Position numbers and translations under genes: made by a program. 64,000 bases of DNA from Bowmanella sp. JS7-9 (GTDB lineage: Bacteria > Pseudomonadota > Gammaproteobacteria > Enterobacterales > Alteromonadaceae). Below are positions 6,025 to 15,709 of this stretch, in pieces. The number at the start of each line of letters is the position of its first letter. Position 1 is the stretch's first letter. The notes beneath the pieces are model-generated. The model saw only the letters and a list, made by a program, of their open reading frames with translations. It was not told the DNA's origin and searched no databases. The stretch is from NCBI RefSeq assembly GCF_004329715.1, contig NZ_JXSY01000015.1:160874-224873 (forward strand). The letters run 5' to 3'.

Positions 6025-8157
6025 TTACCTGGCTGCACTTAAAATCGTATCAAATAGGGTTTGCGCGGTGCTAAGCAAACGCGCCGACGCCGCATAAGCC
6101 TGCTGGAACCGCACCAGATTAGCCGCTTCCTCGTCCAGACTGACACCAGACACCGACTCGTGCCAGTTTTTCGAATGGGTCAGCATAGCATCGGCCGCCT
6201 GATAGGCTATATCGGCAGACGAGACTTTTTCGCCAATCACCCCCACAGTCGTAGAAAACGCGGCATGAAAGGTGTACTGGTTGGTGCCACCGACCGCCAC
6301 CGAGGCATTGCGACGCAAAGTATCTACGTTCTCCAAATTGGCTAACGCAAGACCATTGCGGTTATCGTCGGTGCCGTCGGTGTTAAAACTCAGGGTAAAG
6401 CTATCGCCCGCCTTTGGGATCCCCTGCAAGCTGAAATCATAGCCCGGATAGTCATTCAATGCGGTCCATGCTGCCGGCCAGCCCGCCTGTGCAGCGCCCT
6501 GGCCAAGCAGATTCTCCAGGGTGTTTGTGCCGGCAACCGTAACGATTACAGTCCCGGCACTATCGCGAATTTCATAGGTATCGGCAGCGGTAAAGTAAAT
6601 TTCCGCCGGTGCACCAACGCCGCCACCCGGCGCGGCCCCTGGCCCTTGTAAACTTCCTGCCGCGGTAAATGCAGACGTATCAGGATCGGTATTGGTCGCA
6701 TCGACTGTGGTATTGGTCACGCTGGTGCCAATTATGATGGTATCGCCGAGATTATTGATATCCGAGGACACTCTGATTGGCGAGGCCAGCGCCAGATCCT
6801 CGCCACGCACAGTATTCATATCCAGATACTGGGCAGCATATTTAGTTGGTTGAATTAAAAATGCATCACCGTCGGCATAACTGGCCGCATCGGGTAGCTC
6901 TACCTGTAAGCCATCGGCAATACTGACCCATTCACCCGGGCCGGCGTTTACACCGTTATAGGTAAACACCAAGGGGCTACCGTTAATATCGGTGACCGCA
7001 GTCCCATCAGGATTCAGTACTTCGACGGTTAAGTCAGCAGTGGCAGGCGCGCCCGCAGTGGCATTATTGATAGTGATTTTATAATCCGCAGTCGTCAGTT
7101 CGTTCGCTCTGCCCGCTTCTACCCGGCTGTTTAAACGCAATGCCAGATTGCTATTATCTTTGTATTCCATCCCAGCCACAGTGGGCAGGGTGAAAATATC
7201 ACCGCCTAGCTGACCATCCAGATCCATACCCAAATGGTTTTGTTGGTTAACTGCATCCGCCAGCGCCAATGAGATCTGCCCCAAAGAACGTTGCGCATCA
7301 TTGAGTAGTTCATCACGGTAGGTATATAAGCCACCAATACGGCCACCGACTTCGGTATCCGGCAGGTTAATCGTGACGCCGCGCGTTCCGTTATACAGGC
7401 GTAATTCTTTATTATTCGGATCCGGATCGCCACTGATTGAAAACACATTAAAGGTGCCATCTTCCATCACCAATGCCTGACCAGTATCCAAATACACCAG
7501 GGTTGAGCCATCGTCGCGATTTTGAGTTTGCAGGCCGACCAGTTCGGATAATTCCAAAATCGCCTGGTCACGCTGATCCATCAACACCCCTGGAGTATCT
7601 TTAACGTTCGCGCTCTGGGTAATTTTTATCTGTTGATTGATGTCGGCAATCTTCTCAATAAGCGAGTTGGCTCTGTCCGTTAAGGATTCAAATTCAATAT
7701 TGAGGTCGGATTCCAAATCCTGCGTATAGCCTGACAAATAGGCAAAATGGCCCAGCAATGATTCGCCCTCGCCCAACACCAGCGAACGGGCAGCCATATT
7801 ATTCGGCTCATCCGCAGCGGTTTGCAGCGATGCAAAAAACTTACTGATACTGGTGCTTAAACTGGCATCACTATTGGCAAACGCCTCATCCAGTAACTGC
7901 GCTTTGTCATAATAAGCTTCCAGTTCACTAAAATGGCTGGTGTCACGGCGCATTTGATTCAGAGCAAACTGATCCAGCACCCGGGAGGTGTAGCTTTGTC
8001 CCACACCGCCATTTTTTTCCGCTTCCAATGACGTACGCTGGCGTACATAACCTTCGGTGTTAACATTTGAAATATTGTTACCCGTGGTTTGCAGCAAGGT
8101 TTGCTGGGCACGTAATCCCGACGTCGCAATATTAAGCAGATCTGTTGTTATGGCCAT
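6025..8157 (-). CDS. flgK: Flagellar hook-associated protein FlgK
   Basis: FlgK (HAP1), 710 residues, the first junction protein between hook and filament. The N-terminal rod/hook family motif (LLNIATSGLRAQQTLLQTTG, NNISNVNTEGYVRQR) and the C-terminal coiled region (SGVSLDEEAANLVRFQQAY, SARLLSTAQTLFDTIL) are intact. It is longer than the E. coli protein (about 547). The extra length is an Ala/Gly/Thr-rich centre at about 330-600, probably added surface domains. It begins 9 bases after flgJ and ends 7 bases before flgL, so it is in the same operon. Confidence 0.96.
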   Translation of the reverse strand: MAITTDLLNIATSGLRAQQTLLQTTGNNISNVNTEGYVRQRTSLEAEKNGGVGQSYTSRVLDQFALNQMRRDTSHFSELEAYYDKAQLLDEAFANSDASLSTSISKFFASLQTAADEPNNMAARSLVLGEGESLLGHFAYLSGYTQDLESDLNIEFESLTDRANSLIEKIADINQQIKITQSANVKDTPGVLMDQRDQAILELSELVGLQTQNRDDGSTLVYLDTGQALVMEDGTFNVFSISGDPDPNNKELRLYNGTRGVTINLPDTEVGGRIGGLYTYRDELLNDAQRSLGQISLALADAVNQQNHLGMDLDGQLGGDIFTLPTVAGMEYKDNSNLALRLNSRVEAGRANELTTADYKITINNATAGAPATADLTVEVLNPDGTAVTDINGSPLVFTYNGVNAGPGEWVSIADGLQVELPDAASYADGDAFLIQPTKYAAQYLDMNTVRGEDLALASPIRVSSDINNLGDTIIIGTSVTNTTVDATNTDPDTSAFTAAGSLQGPGAAPGGGVGAPAEIYFTAADTYEIRDSAGTVIVTVAGTNTLENLLGQGAAQAGWPAAWTALNDYPGYDFSLQGIPKAGDSFTLSFNTDGTDDNRNGLALANLENVDTLRRNASVAVGGTNQYTFHAAFSTTVGVIGEKVSSADIAYQAADAMLTHSKNWHESVSGVSLDEEAANLVRFQQAYAASARLLSTAQTLFDTILSAAR

Positions 8158-8166
8158 TTATCCTGC

Positions 8167-9114
8167 CTACCTCGAACTGGCCGCATTAGCGGCAACTGAA
8201 CGAACAAAGTCCAGTACTGACATTATTTTATTGGCGTATTGCGGGTCGGTGGCATAGCCAGCCTGTTGCAATTCGCTGAAAAAGGTTTGTGGGTTATCTG
8301 CGACTTTTAAGGCCTCGCTATAGCGCGGACTATTTTCCAGGGTGCGCACGTAATCCTGCATCGCGTCAGAAAAGCCAGGATAGGCTTTAAACGCTGAGCG
8401 CACTTTACTGGCACTGCCATCTTTGTATTCCACAGAATCGATAAGGGTGCGGTCACCCTGCCAGTTCTTGCTGGCTTTGATGCCGAACAGATTGTGACTG
8501 TTTTGTCCACCCAGCGAGTGGATCATCTGTTGACCCCATCCGGTTTCTACCGCGGCCTGGGCAATCATCGACAGACCGTCGACCGGTGAATTTTGCGTGG
8601 CTTGTTCAGCCAATGGCAGCAGTGCTTCAACAAATTGCTGTTTATCTGCAAATGCGGCCTGACGGGTACCCATATCAACCCGCGCAGGCTTATCAGTGGA
8701 TTGATTTTCATTGCTGGTTGCCGCCGGCACAGCATATACCCGATCCGGACTAACCAGGCTTGCCGGGGTGTAATTAGGATCACCGCCGAGCTGACGCACA
8801 ATCAGATCCGCTAATCCCAGGCCACCGGTATTGGATAATTCCGTCGCCAGTTGCTGATCGTGCATATCGCGGTAAAACTTTACCTGCTGCGAATTAAACG
8901 GACTGTCTTCGTCGGCCAGTACATCCGCCGAGTCGCGCATGCTTTTAAGCATCATACGCACAAAAATCGCTTCAAAATGCTTGGCGACTTCCTTCAGTGC
9001 GCCCTTCTCATCCTGACGTGCAGCGGTGCGCAACTTATCCAGACCAGAAAAGTCATTGGCATTGCGCGCGACATCCATTTGCATATCAAGATTGTCAGGT
9101 AACATGCTGCTCAT
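8167..9114 (-). CDS. flgJ: Peptidoglycan hydrolase / rod cap protein FlgJ
   Basis: FlgJ, 315 residues, both caps the growing rod and opens the peptidoglycan for it. Residues about 20-115 form the rod-binding domain (FEAIFVRMMLKSMRDS). Residues about 160-310 form a glucosaminidase (GH73-like) domain with LSMIAQAAVETGWGQ, whose Glu is the likely catalytic acid, and NLFGIKA. The bifunctional form is typical of beta- and gammaproteobacteria. The start codon lies 5 bases after the flgI stop. Confidence 0.96.
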   Translation of the reverse strand: MSSMLPDNLDMQMDVARNANDFSGLDKLRTAARQDEKGALKEVAKHFEAIFVRMMLKSMRDSADVLADEDSPFNSQQVKFYRDMHDQQLATELSNTGGLGLADLIVRQLGGDPNYTPASLVSPDRVYAVPAATSNENQSTDKPARVDMGTRQAAFADKQQFVEALLPLAEQATQNSPVDGLSMIAQAAVETGWGQQMIHSLGGQNSHNLFGIKASKNWQGDRTLIDSVEYKDGSASKVRSAFKAYPGFSDAMQDYVRTLENSPRYSEALKVADNPQTFFSELQQAGYATDPQYANKIMSVLDFVRSVAANAASSR

Positions 9115-9119
9115 CCCAG

Positions 9120-10232
9120 TTAGATAACGATTAGCTCGCCCTGTAATGCACCGGCTTCACGCAGCGCTTCCAAGATCGCCATCAGATCGCCAGGTGCTGC
9201 GCCCACCTCGTTTACCGCGCGCACTAACTGCTCGAGCGTCACGCCGGGGTCAAATTTGAACATGCGAGAATCATCGGCACGCACATCGATAATGCTGTTT
9301 TGCGTGACCGCGGTCTGTCCGTCTGCCAGCGCATTAGGCTGGGATACATTCTGATTTTCGGAAATCGTTACCGTCAGTCCACCATGGGTAATCGCAGCAG
9401 GTAACAATCGCACTTGCTGGCCGATCACTATGGTGCCGGTGCGGCTGTTGATAATGATCCGCGCTGGTGCTTCTGCCGGGGTAAACTGGAAGTTCTCAAG
9501 CGTAGCCAAAAAGCCCACACGCTGACCCGGGTCCCTGGGCGCAGTAACACGCACGGATGCCGCATCGATGGGGGTTGCAATCTGATAGCCTTTGGCTGGA
9601 TCCGCGCCGAGCTTTTGATTGATCGTGTCGGCCAGCGCTTTGGCGGTAGAAAAATCCGGATAATTCAGATTCAGGGTCAGAAAGTCATTTTGGGTAAAGC
9701 CACTTTTCACTTCCCGCTCAACCATTGCCCCTGCCGGAATCCGCCCTACTGTTGGGGTATTACTGACCACTCGCGAGCCGTCAGCGCCCTGCACACCGAA
9801 GCCACTGACTACCAGTGACCCCTGCGCGACAGCATAGACATTGCCGTCCAGACCTTTCAAAAAGGTCTGCAATAAGGTACCGCCGGATAAACTGCCCGCT
9901 TCACCAATGGACGACACCGTCACGTCGATGGTCTGACCCGGTTTCACAAAGGGCGGCAACTCGGCGTGCACGGCAACGGCCGCGACGTTTTTAATCTTGG
10001 GTTTTAAACCATCCGGCACTTTAATCCCGAAATTGGACAACATGGTGCGAAAGCTCTGTTCAGTAAACGGGCTTTGCTCACCCGTCCCGGCCAAGCCCAC
10101 AACTAGCCCATAACCAACAAGCTGGTTACTGCGCACACCTTGTACTGAGGCCAGATCTTTAATGCGCTGCGCCTGCGCCAGCGGACTGAGCAGCATGGCG
10201 AAACAACTGAATAAGACTACTACACGTTGCAT
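9120..10232 (-). CDS. flgI: Flagellar P-ring protein FlgI
   Basis: FlgI, 370 residues, forms the periplasmic P ring around the rod. The signal peptide [21 protein letters not shown] is cleaved before [15 protein letters not shown], the conserved mature start. Other family blocks are [10 protein letters not shown] and, at the C-terminus, [21 protein letters not shown] chose the ATG at 10232 because GGGAGG lies just upstream and the length then matches the family. A TTG at 10259 and an ATG at 10244 overlapping flgH are less likely. Confidence 0.95.
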   Translation of the reverse strand: MQRVVVLFSCFAMLLSPLAQAQRIKDLASVQGVRSNQLVGYGLVVGLAGTGEQSPFTEQSFRTMLSNFGIKVPDGLKPKIKNVAAVAVHAELPPFVKPGQTIDVTVSSIGEAGSLSGGTLLQTFLKGLDGNVYAVAQGSLVVSGFGVQGADGSRVVSNTPTVGRIPAGAMVEREVKSGFTQNDFLTLNLNYPDFSTAKALADTINQKLGADPAKGYQIATPIDAASVRVTAPRDPGQRVGFLATLENFQFTPAEAPARIIINSRTGTIVIGQQVRLLPAAITHGGLTVTISENQNVSQPNALADGQTAVTQNSIIDVRADDSRMFKFDPGVTLEQLVRAVNEVGAAPGDLMAILEALREAGALQGELIVI

Positions 10233-10243
10233 AATGCCTCCCA

Positions 10244-10924
10244 TCAGAATGGCCACCAATCTGAGTTAAAGAATTGGGTTAACCAGCCCTGTTGCTGGGC
10301 ATTGGCAAATTCACCGGTTCCGCTGTACTGAATTCGTGCGTTGGCAATTTTGGTGGAGACCACTTCGTTTTGCGGACTGATATCAGCAGTACGCACAATG
10401 CCGGTCAAACGAATATATTCATCACCGTTATTCAGGGTCAGCCACTTCTCGCCGCGCACCACCAGATTGTCATTGGGCAGCACCTGCACCACAGTCACAG
10501 AGATGTTGCCACGCAGGTTGTTGCTCTGGTTAGTACTGGCATCGCCGCTGAAATCCTGGCTGTTGCCTAATCCAAATTGGATGGACTCTGGACCAATATT
10601 CACCGCATTGCCACCGAGGCCAATAATCGGGTCAACCGCGACATTGTTACTCTTACTTAGTGCGCTACTGGCAGACTTAGTCGCCGAGGTAGTTTCCTGC
10701 AGCACCACAGTAATCAGGTCACCGACACGGCGCGCTTTCATATCTGAAAACAGGCTATTAGCGTGGCCTGGCTGGAACAGCGAGCCATCTTCACTGATTT
10801 TCTGCGCCGGCATATCCGGAATCACTGGCGCATAAAACGGATCATTTGGCAGGGTCTCCCTCACCTGAGTGCTACCGCACCCGGCTAGCAAAGACACCAG
10901 ACAAAACAGGCTTACTAAACGCAT
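10244..10924 (-). CDS. flgH: Flagellar L-ring lipoprotein FlgH
   Basis: FlgH, 226 residues, forms the outer-membrane L ring. It is a lipoprotein: the lipobox LLAGC gives an acylated Cys at residue 16. Conserved stretches are [39 protein letters not shown] and the C-terminal [16 protein letters not shown]. It ends 11 bases before flgI and starts 10 bases after flgG. Confidence 0.96.
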   Translation of the reverse strand: MRLVSLFCLVSLLAGCGSTQVRETLPNDPFYAPVIPDMPAQKISEDGSLFQPGHANSLFSDMKARRVGDLITVVLQETTSATKSASSALSKSNNVAVDPIIGLGGNAVNIGPESIQFGLGNSQDFSGDASTNQSNNLRGNISVTVVQVLPNDNLVVRGEKWLTLNNGDEYIRLTGIVRTADISPQNEVVSTKIANARIQYSGTGEFANAQQQGWLTQFFNSDWWPF

Positions 10925-10934
10925 CTTTCACCCA

Positions 10935-11723
10935 TTAAAGCTGTTGAATAACCTGACCAAGCATCTGGTCTACCGAACTGATGACTTTGGAGTTCATCTC
11001 ATATAAACGCTGACTTTCAATCAGGTTTACCAGCTCTTCCGTGACGTTAACGTTGGAGGTTTCCAGCGCCCCTTGCATGATACTGCCGAGCCCCTGTAAT
11101 CCGGGTACACCCTGCAGTGGCGCGCCACTGGTAGCAGTTTCCACATACAAGTTTTGCCCAACAGGCTGTAACCCCGTTGGGTTAATAAAATCAGACAAGG
11201 TTAACTGGCCCAGTACCACTGGTTCGGCCTGCCCGCGCACAGTGGCAGAAATCTGACCATCCTGTGAAATCGTGATCTGCTGCGCATCTTCCGGGATAGC
11301 GATGTTCGGCTGTAGCGGAAAACCGGCACCCGGCGTAACGATCTGGCCCTGATCATCCAGTGTGAACTGACCGTTGCGGGTATAGGCCAATGAGCCATCC
11401 GGCATCAGGATTTCAAAAAAGCCCCGCCCCTGAATGGACATATCCAGCGCATTATCCGTGGTTAGCAGGTTCCCCTGTGAGAACTCTTTCTGGGTCGCCA
11501 CCACTTTTGAACCGGCCCCCAACATCAGACCGGAAGGTAATTCCGTATCGGCCGAAGAGCGTCCACCTGGCTGGTTAATATTCTGGTACAGCAAATCTTC
11601 AAAGATTGCGCGCCCCTTCTTAAACCCCACCGTACTGGCGTTAGCCAGGTTGTTCGAAATGGTCGCGACGTCGGTCTGAGCCGCGTCCAAACCGGTTTTA
11701 CTGATCCATAATGCTGGGTGCAT
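10935..11723 (-). CDS. flgG: Flagellar distal rod protein FlgG
   Basis: FlgG, 262 residues, builds the distal rod. It carries the family N-terminus (LWISKTGLDAAQTDVATISN, NLANASTVGFKKGRA) and C-terminal helix (LETSNVNVTEELVNLIESQR, LYEMNSKVISSVDQMLGQV). The usual length is 260-262. It is in the flgF-L operon, 45 bases after flgF. Confidence 0.97.
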   Translation of the reverse strand: MHPALWISKTGLDAAQTDVATISNNLANASTVGFKKGRAIFEDLLYQNINQPGGRSSADTELPSGLMLGAGSKVVATQKEFSQGNLLTTDNALDMSIQGRGFFEILMPDGSLAYTRNGQFTLDDQGQIVTPGAGFPLQPNIAIPEDAQQITISQDGQISATVRGQAEPVVLGQLTLSDFINPTGLQPVGQNLYVETATSGAPLQGVPGLQGLGSIMQGALETSNVNVTEELVNLIESQRLYEMNSKVISSVDQMLGQVIQQL

Positions 11724-11768
11724 AGTGTCTTCCCCCTCGCAGAGCTGGCCGCTTACGCCGCCAATTTA

Positions 11769-12512
11769 TTAAATAATGCGCAGCAACATATTGCCGCGGG
11801 CATCCAGTTCATCGGCCTTTTTCATCATCTTGACCTGCAACTCATAGTGGCGCTGGGACTCGATCATGCCGACCAGTTCTTCTACCGGATTAACGTTACT
11901 GTTTTCCAGCATGCCGCGTTTTACCCGCACAAAGGCGTCGGCAGCCGCTGGATTATTATCTTTGGTACGGAACAGGCCGTCTGTGCCCCGCTCCATCTCA
12001 CGCACATCCGGGTTCACCAGTTTGAGACGATCGACCTCTTCAAATACAAAGACGGGCGCACCCAACTGACGCACGCTGATCGTGCCGTCATCGGCGATAT
12101 TGATATTATCCAGTGGAATGGGCAGCTGAATTGGCCCGCCATCACCCAGCACCATATTGCCGTCCTGATCGGTTAACACACCGTTGGCGTCCAAATGCAG
12201 ATTGCCAGCGCGTGTGTAGGCTTCGTTGCCATTTTTATCCTGCACTGACAACCAACCGTCGCCCTGAATTGCAATATCTAAATCGCGGCTGGTTTGCATC
12301 ATGGCACCCGACTGATAGTTATTGCTGGGCGATTCCGTCATGGCGAAAACCCGGGTCGGTAAACCTTCACCAAAAGCAGGCATTGCCCGAGCCTGCGCTA
12401 ACTGGGCACGAAAGCCAGTGGTTTGCGCGTTGGCCAGGTTGTTGGCTCTGATGCCGGTGGCTAACAAATCTTGCTTGGCACCGGAACTGGCGATGTATAA
12501 CAACTTATCCAT
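11769..12512 (-). CDS. flgF: Flagellar proximal rod protein FlgF
   Basis: FlgF, 247 residues, a proximal rod subunit. The N-terminus (LLYIASSGAKQDLLATGIRA, NNLANAQTTGFRAQ) and C-terminus (ENSNVNPVEELVGMIESQR) are those of the rod family. It is the first gene of the flgFGHIJKL unit and has its own sigma-54-type promoter at 12551-12566, after the flgE terminator. Confidence 0.96.
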   Translation of the reverse strand: MDKLLYIASSGAKQDLLATGIRANNLANAQTTGFRAQLAQARAMPAFGEGLPTRVFAMTESPSNNYQSGAMMQTSRDLDIAIQGDGWLSVQDKNGNEAYTRAGNLHLDANGVLTDQDGNMVLGDGGPIQLPIPLDNINIADDGTISVRQLGAPVFVFEEVDRLKLVNPDVREMERGTDGLFRTKDNNPAAADAFVRVKRGMLENSNVNPVEELVGMIESQRHYELQVKMMKKADELDARGNMLLRII

Positions 12513-12550
12513 GACAGCTATTTGACGTTATGATGATTAGCTAAATGAGT

Positions 12551-12566
12551 TGCAAAAACAGTGCCA
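12551..12566 (-). promoter_or_regulatory. Sigma-54 promoter of flgFGHIJKL
   Basis: Minus strand: TGGCAC (12561-12566), 5 bases, TTGCA (12551-12555). This is an exact match to the sigma-54 -24/-12 core, 39 bases upstream of the flgF start. Confidence 0.87.
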
Positions 12567-12591
12567 CCAAATTGAGAACAACGCCCAGAAA

Positions 12592-12622
12592 ACAAAAAGG
12601 CGCACTAAGTGCGCCTTTTTTA
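12592..12622. terminator. Bidirectional terminator after flgE
   Basis: AAAAAGGCGCAC (12594-12605) pairs with GTGCGCCTTTTT (12609-12620) around TAA. It separates flgBCDE from flgF-L. Confidence 0.9.
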
Positions 12623-12635
12623 ACCAATTTTATCC

Positions 12636-14039
12636 TTATCGGATATTCAGTACCGTCTGATTGAGCTGGTTATTTACTTCCAATGCACGGGAATTTGCCT
12701 GGAAGTTACGCTGCGCGATAATCATGTCGATCAGCTCTGAGGTCAGGTTAACGTTGGCCTGTTCCAGTGCGGATGAGTTGATGTCACCATATGTCCCCGT
12801 GGTCGCTTCACCGGCCAGTGCTTCACCAGACAGAATACTCTCTTTCCAGCTGGTACCGCTTTGCTGATCCAGACCCTGCTCATTGGCAAAACGCGCCAGC
12901 GCAATACGAGAAATCGGCTCAGATGTACCGTTCGAGTACGTTGCACGCACTAACCCATCCGGGCCGATATCCACCCCGGTCAAACGTCCTACCGGCAAAC
13001 CGTCCTGCTCCAGTGAGGTTACCTCAAACGAGGAGGCAAACTGGGTTGGCTCATCTGCCGTAGCCAACGCGGTATTTAAATTGAAATCGATAGTAATAGT
13101 TTGGGTTGGATCCGAGCCATTGCCCAGAATACCTGCGCCTAATGCATGAGTGACCAACTTGCTGTCCAGTTGCGCAGCACCATCCGGTGATTGAATACCA
13201 ATAAAGTCACCGCCGCTGCTAAACAGCATACGTGCACCGGTCACCGCGTTGCCAGTATTCGTTCCGCCGAAGTTTCCAGAAGCGATAACATCCGCGTCAG
13301 TCACAGCAGTGTCACTACCATCGGTTGAGCGGGCCAGATTCACTAAGTTACCGTCGATGCCGGTAAACATGAGCCACTCATTTGACGTTGGATTATTGGC
13401 GTCTTTGATGAAATAAAATGTTTGAATATGGCTGTCACCCAATGAGTCATAAACCGTCACTGAGGTCGCATTGTTATAGGTCAGTGGATCACCTGGATCG
13501 AAATCCAGCGGATCTAATGCCTGGTCACCAGCGGGCAAGTTCATTTTAATATCAACTTCTGAGGTTGGCGTCGGTGAGCCAGACGAATCTGGGATACGCA
13601 CTGGCACTGTGGTACTCAATGCCACAGACGACGACGTACCATCGTTGTTGACTGGGAAGCCCAACAGGTTGTCGCCATTGGAATTCACCACAAAGTTATC
13701 CGCATCTAACTTAAATTGTCCGGCACGGGTATAGGAATATTCACGACTGCTGACTTCCGGCACGGTAATAAAGAAACCGTTACCCGTGATGGCCAAATCC
13801 AGCGCGTTGTTAGTAAATTGCAGGCTACCCTGACTGAATTGTTGCGCCACTTCCTGAGTCAGTACACCGTCACCGACTTTGGTTTTACCTCCCGCCAGCA
13901 ACGATGCGGCGTATACGTCACCGAATTCCGCACGGCTTTCTTTGAAACCAACGGTATTAACGTTGGCGATATTATTTGCCGTGGTATCTAGGTCTTTTTG
14001 CGCGGCGTTAACGCCACTTAATGCAATGTTAAAAGACAT
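12636..14039 (-). CDS. flgE: Flagellar hook protein FlgE
   Basis: FlgE, 467 residues, forms the hook. The N-terminus (FNIALSGVNAAQKDLDTTAN, NIANVNTVGFKESRAEF) and C-terminus (LEQANVNLTSELIDMIIAQR, NFQANSRALEVNNQLNQTVL) are conserved. The central domain (about 100-380) is larger than in E. coli (402 residues), in line with Vibrio and Alteromonas hooks. It is the last gene of flgBCDE, 17 bases after flgD, and is followed by a terminator. Confidence 0.96.
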   Translation of the reverse strand: MSFNIALSGVNAAQKDLDTTANNIANVNTVGFKESRAEFGDVYAASLLAGGKTKVGDGVLTQEVAQQFSQGSLQFTNNALDLAITGNGFFITVPEVSSREYSYTRAGQFKLDADNFVVNSNGDNLLGFPVNNDGTSSSVALSTTVPVRIPDSSGSPTPTSEVDIKMNLPAGDQALDPLDFDPGDPLTYNNATSVTVYDSLGDSHIQTFYFIKDANNPTSNEWLMFTGIDGNLVNLARSTDGSDTAVTDADVIASGNFGGTNTGNAVTGARMLFSSGGDFIGIQSPDGAAQLDSKLVTHALGAGILGNGSDPTQTITIDFNLNTALATADEPTQFASSFEVTSLEQDGLPVGRLTGVDIGPDGLVRATYSNGTSEPISRIALARFANEQGLDQQSGTSWKESILSGEALAGEATTGTYGDINSSALEQANVNLTSELIDMIIAQRNFQANSRALEVNNQLNQTVLNIR

Positions 14040-14056
14040 CGTTCACTCTCTCCCGT

Positions 14057-14737
14057 TTAACCGCCAATCTCGATGACATCACTCAGTTTCACACTGGAGT
14101 TGCCATACAGATTTAAAACTACGCCCTGACTGCTAGATGCCAGGCTGACACTGCTAACCTGATGATAAATCGCAGTAGGTATTTCAATACCCTCGCCGCC
14201 GGCGTTGCCGCTGGCACGGATGCGATAATTGCCGGGCGGCATTAAATTGCCGCTTTGGTCTTTACCATCCCAGTTAAATTCAATATTGCCTTGTTGCTGA
14301 TCACCCAAATTGATGACCCGCACAACCTGGCCAATGCTATTCTCAATTGACACTTTCATGTCTTTGACGGGTTCACCACTAATAACCATGGCTGTCATCG
14401 TACCGTCCTGCTGAAGTGTGCCATCACTGCCTTGCAGTAAGACACGCTGGCCAATAAGACTTGACGCCTGTAATGCCTGATTAGAGGTCATATTGGTGGC
14501 AAACTCGTCGAACTTGCTGTTAAGTTGCGACAAACTATCGGCCATTGTGAACGACGTCATCTGCGCAATCATTTGATCGTTATCCACTGGCTTAGTGGGA
14601 TCCTGATTTGACAACTGTTCGGTCAGCAGTGAGAAGAAGTCTTCCTGAGTCAGTTGGCCATTCTGATTGCCGGTTGGCACTTTTTCTTCCTGCCAATACA
14701 AATCGCTACTCAGGCCGCTGGTATTAATTGACGTCAT
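14057..14737 (-). CDS. flgD: Flagellar hook cap / assembly protein FlgD
   Basis: FlgD, 226 residues, the hook cap that scaffolds FlgE polymerisation. The N-terminal block LTQEDFFSLLTEQLSNQDPT, followed by KPVDNDQMIAQMTSF, is the export and cap signature. The C-terminal half contains the FLG-like and tudor-like fold segments (GQVVRVINLGDQQQGNIEFN, WDGKDQSGN). It starts 10 bases after flgC. Confidence 0.95.
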   Translation of the reverse strand: MTSINTSGLSSDLYWQEEKVPTGNQNGQLTQEDFFSLLTEQLSNQDPTKPVDNDQMIAQMTSFTMADSLSQLNSKFDEFATNMTSNQALQASSLIGQRVLLQGSDGTLQQDGTMTAMVISGEPVKDMKVSIENSIGQVVRVINLGDQQQGNIEFNWDGKDQSGNLMPPGNYRIRASGNAGGEGIEIPTAIYHQVSSVSLASSSQGVVLNLYGNSSVKLSDVIEIGG

Positions 14738-14747
14738 GATTTACCCC

Positions 14748-15170
14748 TTATTGTCCCTGGCCCAGCGTCAGCACCCGACGCAAAATTCGTTTGGTGGTAT
14801 CCGCCATCTGAATATTGGTTTCATAGGCTTTTGAGGCGGACATCATATCGGCCATTTGCTCTACCACATTGACGTTTGGCTTATAGATATAGCCATCCTT
14901 ATCTGCCATGGGATGAGTCGGATTAAATTCCACCTGCAGCGGCTTGTCGCTCTCAACAATACCCAAGACTTTAACGCCCACGCCGTCGCTGCGGTCACGT
15001 TGCGCTTCATCCATTGCCGCGGCAAACACCGGCACGCGGGCCCGATAGGTCTGGTCGTAGCTACTACTGACGGTATTGGCGTTGGCAATATTGCTCGCCA
15101 CAGTATTCAGGCGAACATTCTCAGCACTCATGCCCGTTGCAGCCAGATTCATTACATTAAATAAGCTCAT
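14748..15170 (-). CDS. flgC: Flagellar proximal rod protein FlgC
   Basis: FlgC, 140 residues. The N-terminus (MNLAATGMSAENVRLNTVAS, NIANANTV) and C-terminus (YIYKPNVNVVEQMADMMSAS, KAYETNIQMADTTKRIL) identify the family. Its ATG overlaps the flgB stop by one base (TAATG), suggesting translational coupling. Confidence 0.96.
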   Translation of the reverse strand: MSLFNVMNLAATGMSAENVRLNTVASNIANANTVSSSYDQTYRARVPVFAAAMDEAQRDRSDGVGVKVLGIVESDKPLQVEFNPTHPMADKDGYIYKPNVNVVEQMADMMSASKAYETNIQMADTTKRILRRVLTLGQGQ

Positions 15171-15601
15171 TAGCCTTGACCTCCACTAAGGGCTTTTTTC
15201 ATGCCTTTAATTTTTCCATCCAGAAACTGCACGCTAGCCTGATAGCGCATGCTTTCTTCCAGAAACTTATTCCGCTCCAATTGCACGTCCACAGTATTAC
15301 CGTCGCCAGTATCCGGTTGATCCGGAATAACATATTGCTGTTGAGCGGAATGGAAACGTGACAGCGCGAAGTGATTTTCGTGGGTGCGCGACATACTGCC
15401 AGCCTCTTTGCCGACGGCGCTTTGCGATGGTGAGATACCACCGGTCGCCTCTTGCAATGCGCGCTTGAAATCAAAATCTTTGGCTTTGTACCCAGGGGTG
15501 TTGGCGTTGGTGATATTGCCGGTGATCACCTCCATACGCGCATCCCGCAATTGCATCGCGCTATGGTGAAACCCCATCAATTTATCCAGACTAATTGCCA
15601 T
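15170..15601 (-). CDS. flgB: Flagellar proximal rod protein FlgB
   Basis: FlgB, 143 residues from the ATG at 15601 (MAISLDKLMGFHHSAMQLR). Family blocks are GNITNANTPGYKAKDFDFK and NTVDVQLERNKFLEESMRYQ. The ATG is preferred to an upstream TTG (15616) because GGAG lies 9 bases before it. It is the first gene of flgBCDE, with a sigma-54-like promoter at 15649-15664. Confidence 0.95.
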   Translation of the reverse strand: MAISLDKLMGFHHSAMQLRDARMEVITGNITNANTPGYKAKDFDFKRALQEATGGISPSQSAVGKEAGSMSRTHENHFALSRFHSAQQQYVIPDQPDTGDGNTVDVQLERNKFLEESMRYQASVQFLDGKIKGMKKALSGGQG

Positions 15602-15648
15602 CGACTGACACTCCAAGGAAACGAAAATCCGACTCTATGGAGATTCCT

Positions 15649-15664
15649 AGCAATAGCTATGCCA
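15649..15664 (-). promoter_or_regulatory. Sigma-54-type promoter of flgBCDE
   Basis: Minus strand: TGGCAT (15659-15664), 5 bases, TTGCT (15649-15653), 48 bases upstream of flgB. One base differs from the -24 consensus. Confidence 0.7.
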
Positions 15665-15709
15665 GCCAATGCAGATGACAGTACGCAAATTGTTCACTTG
15701 AACAATAAA

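Noticed and set aside
8223..8253. Sigma-28-like GCCAATAA upstream of flgK
   Set aside because: The -35 position reads TGCC instead of TAAA, and flgK is closely packed in an operon.
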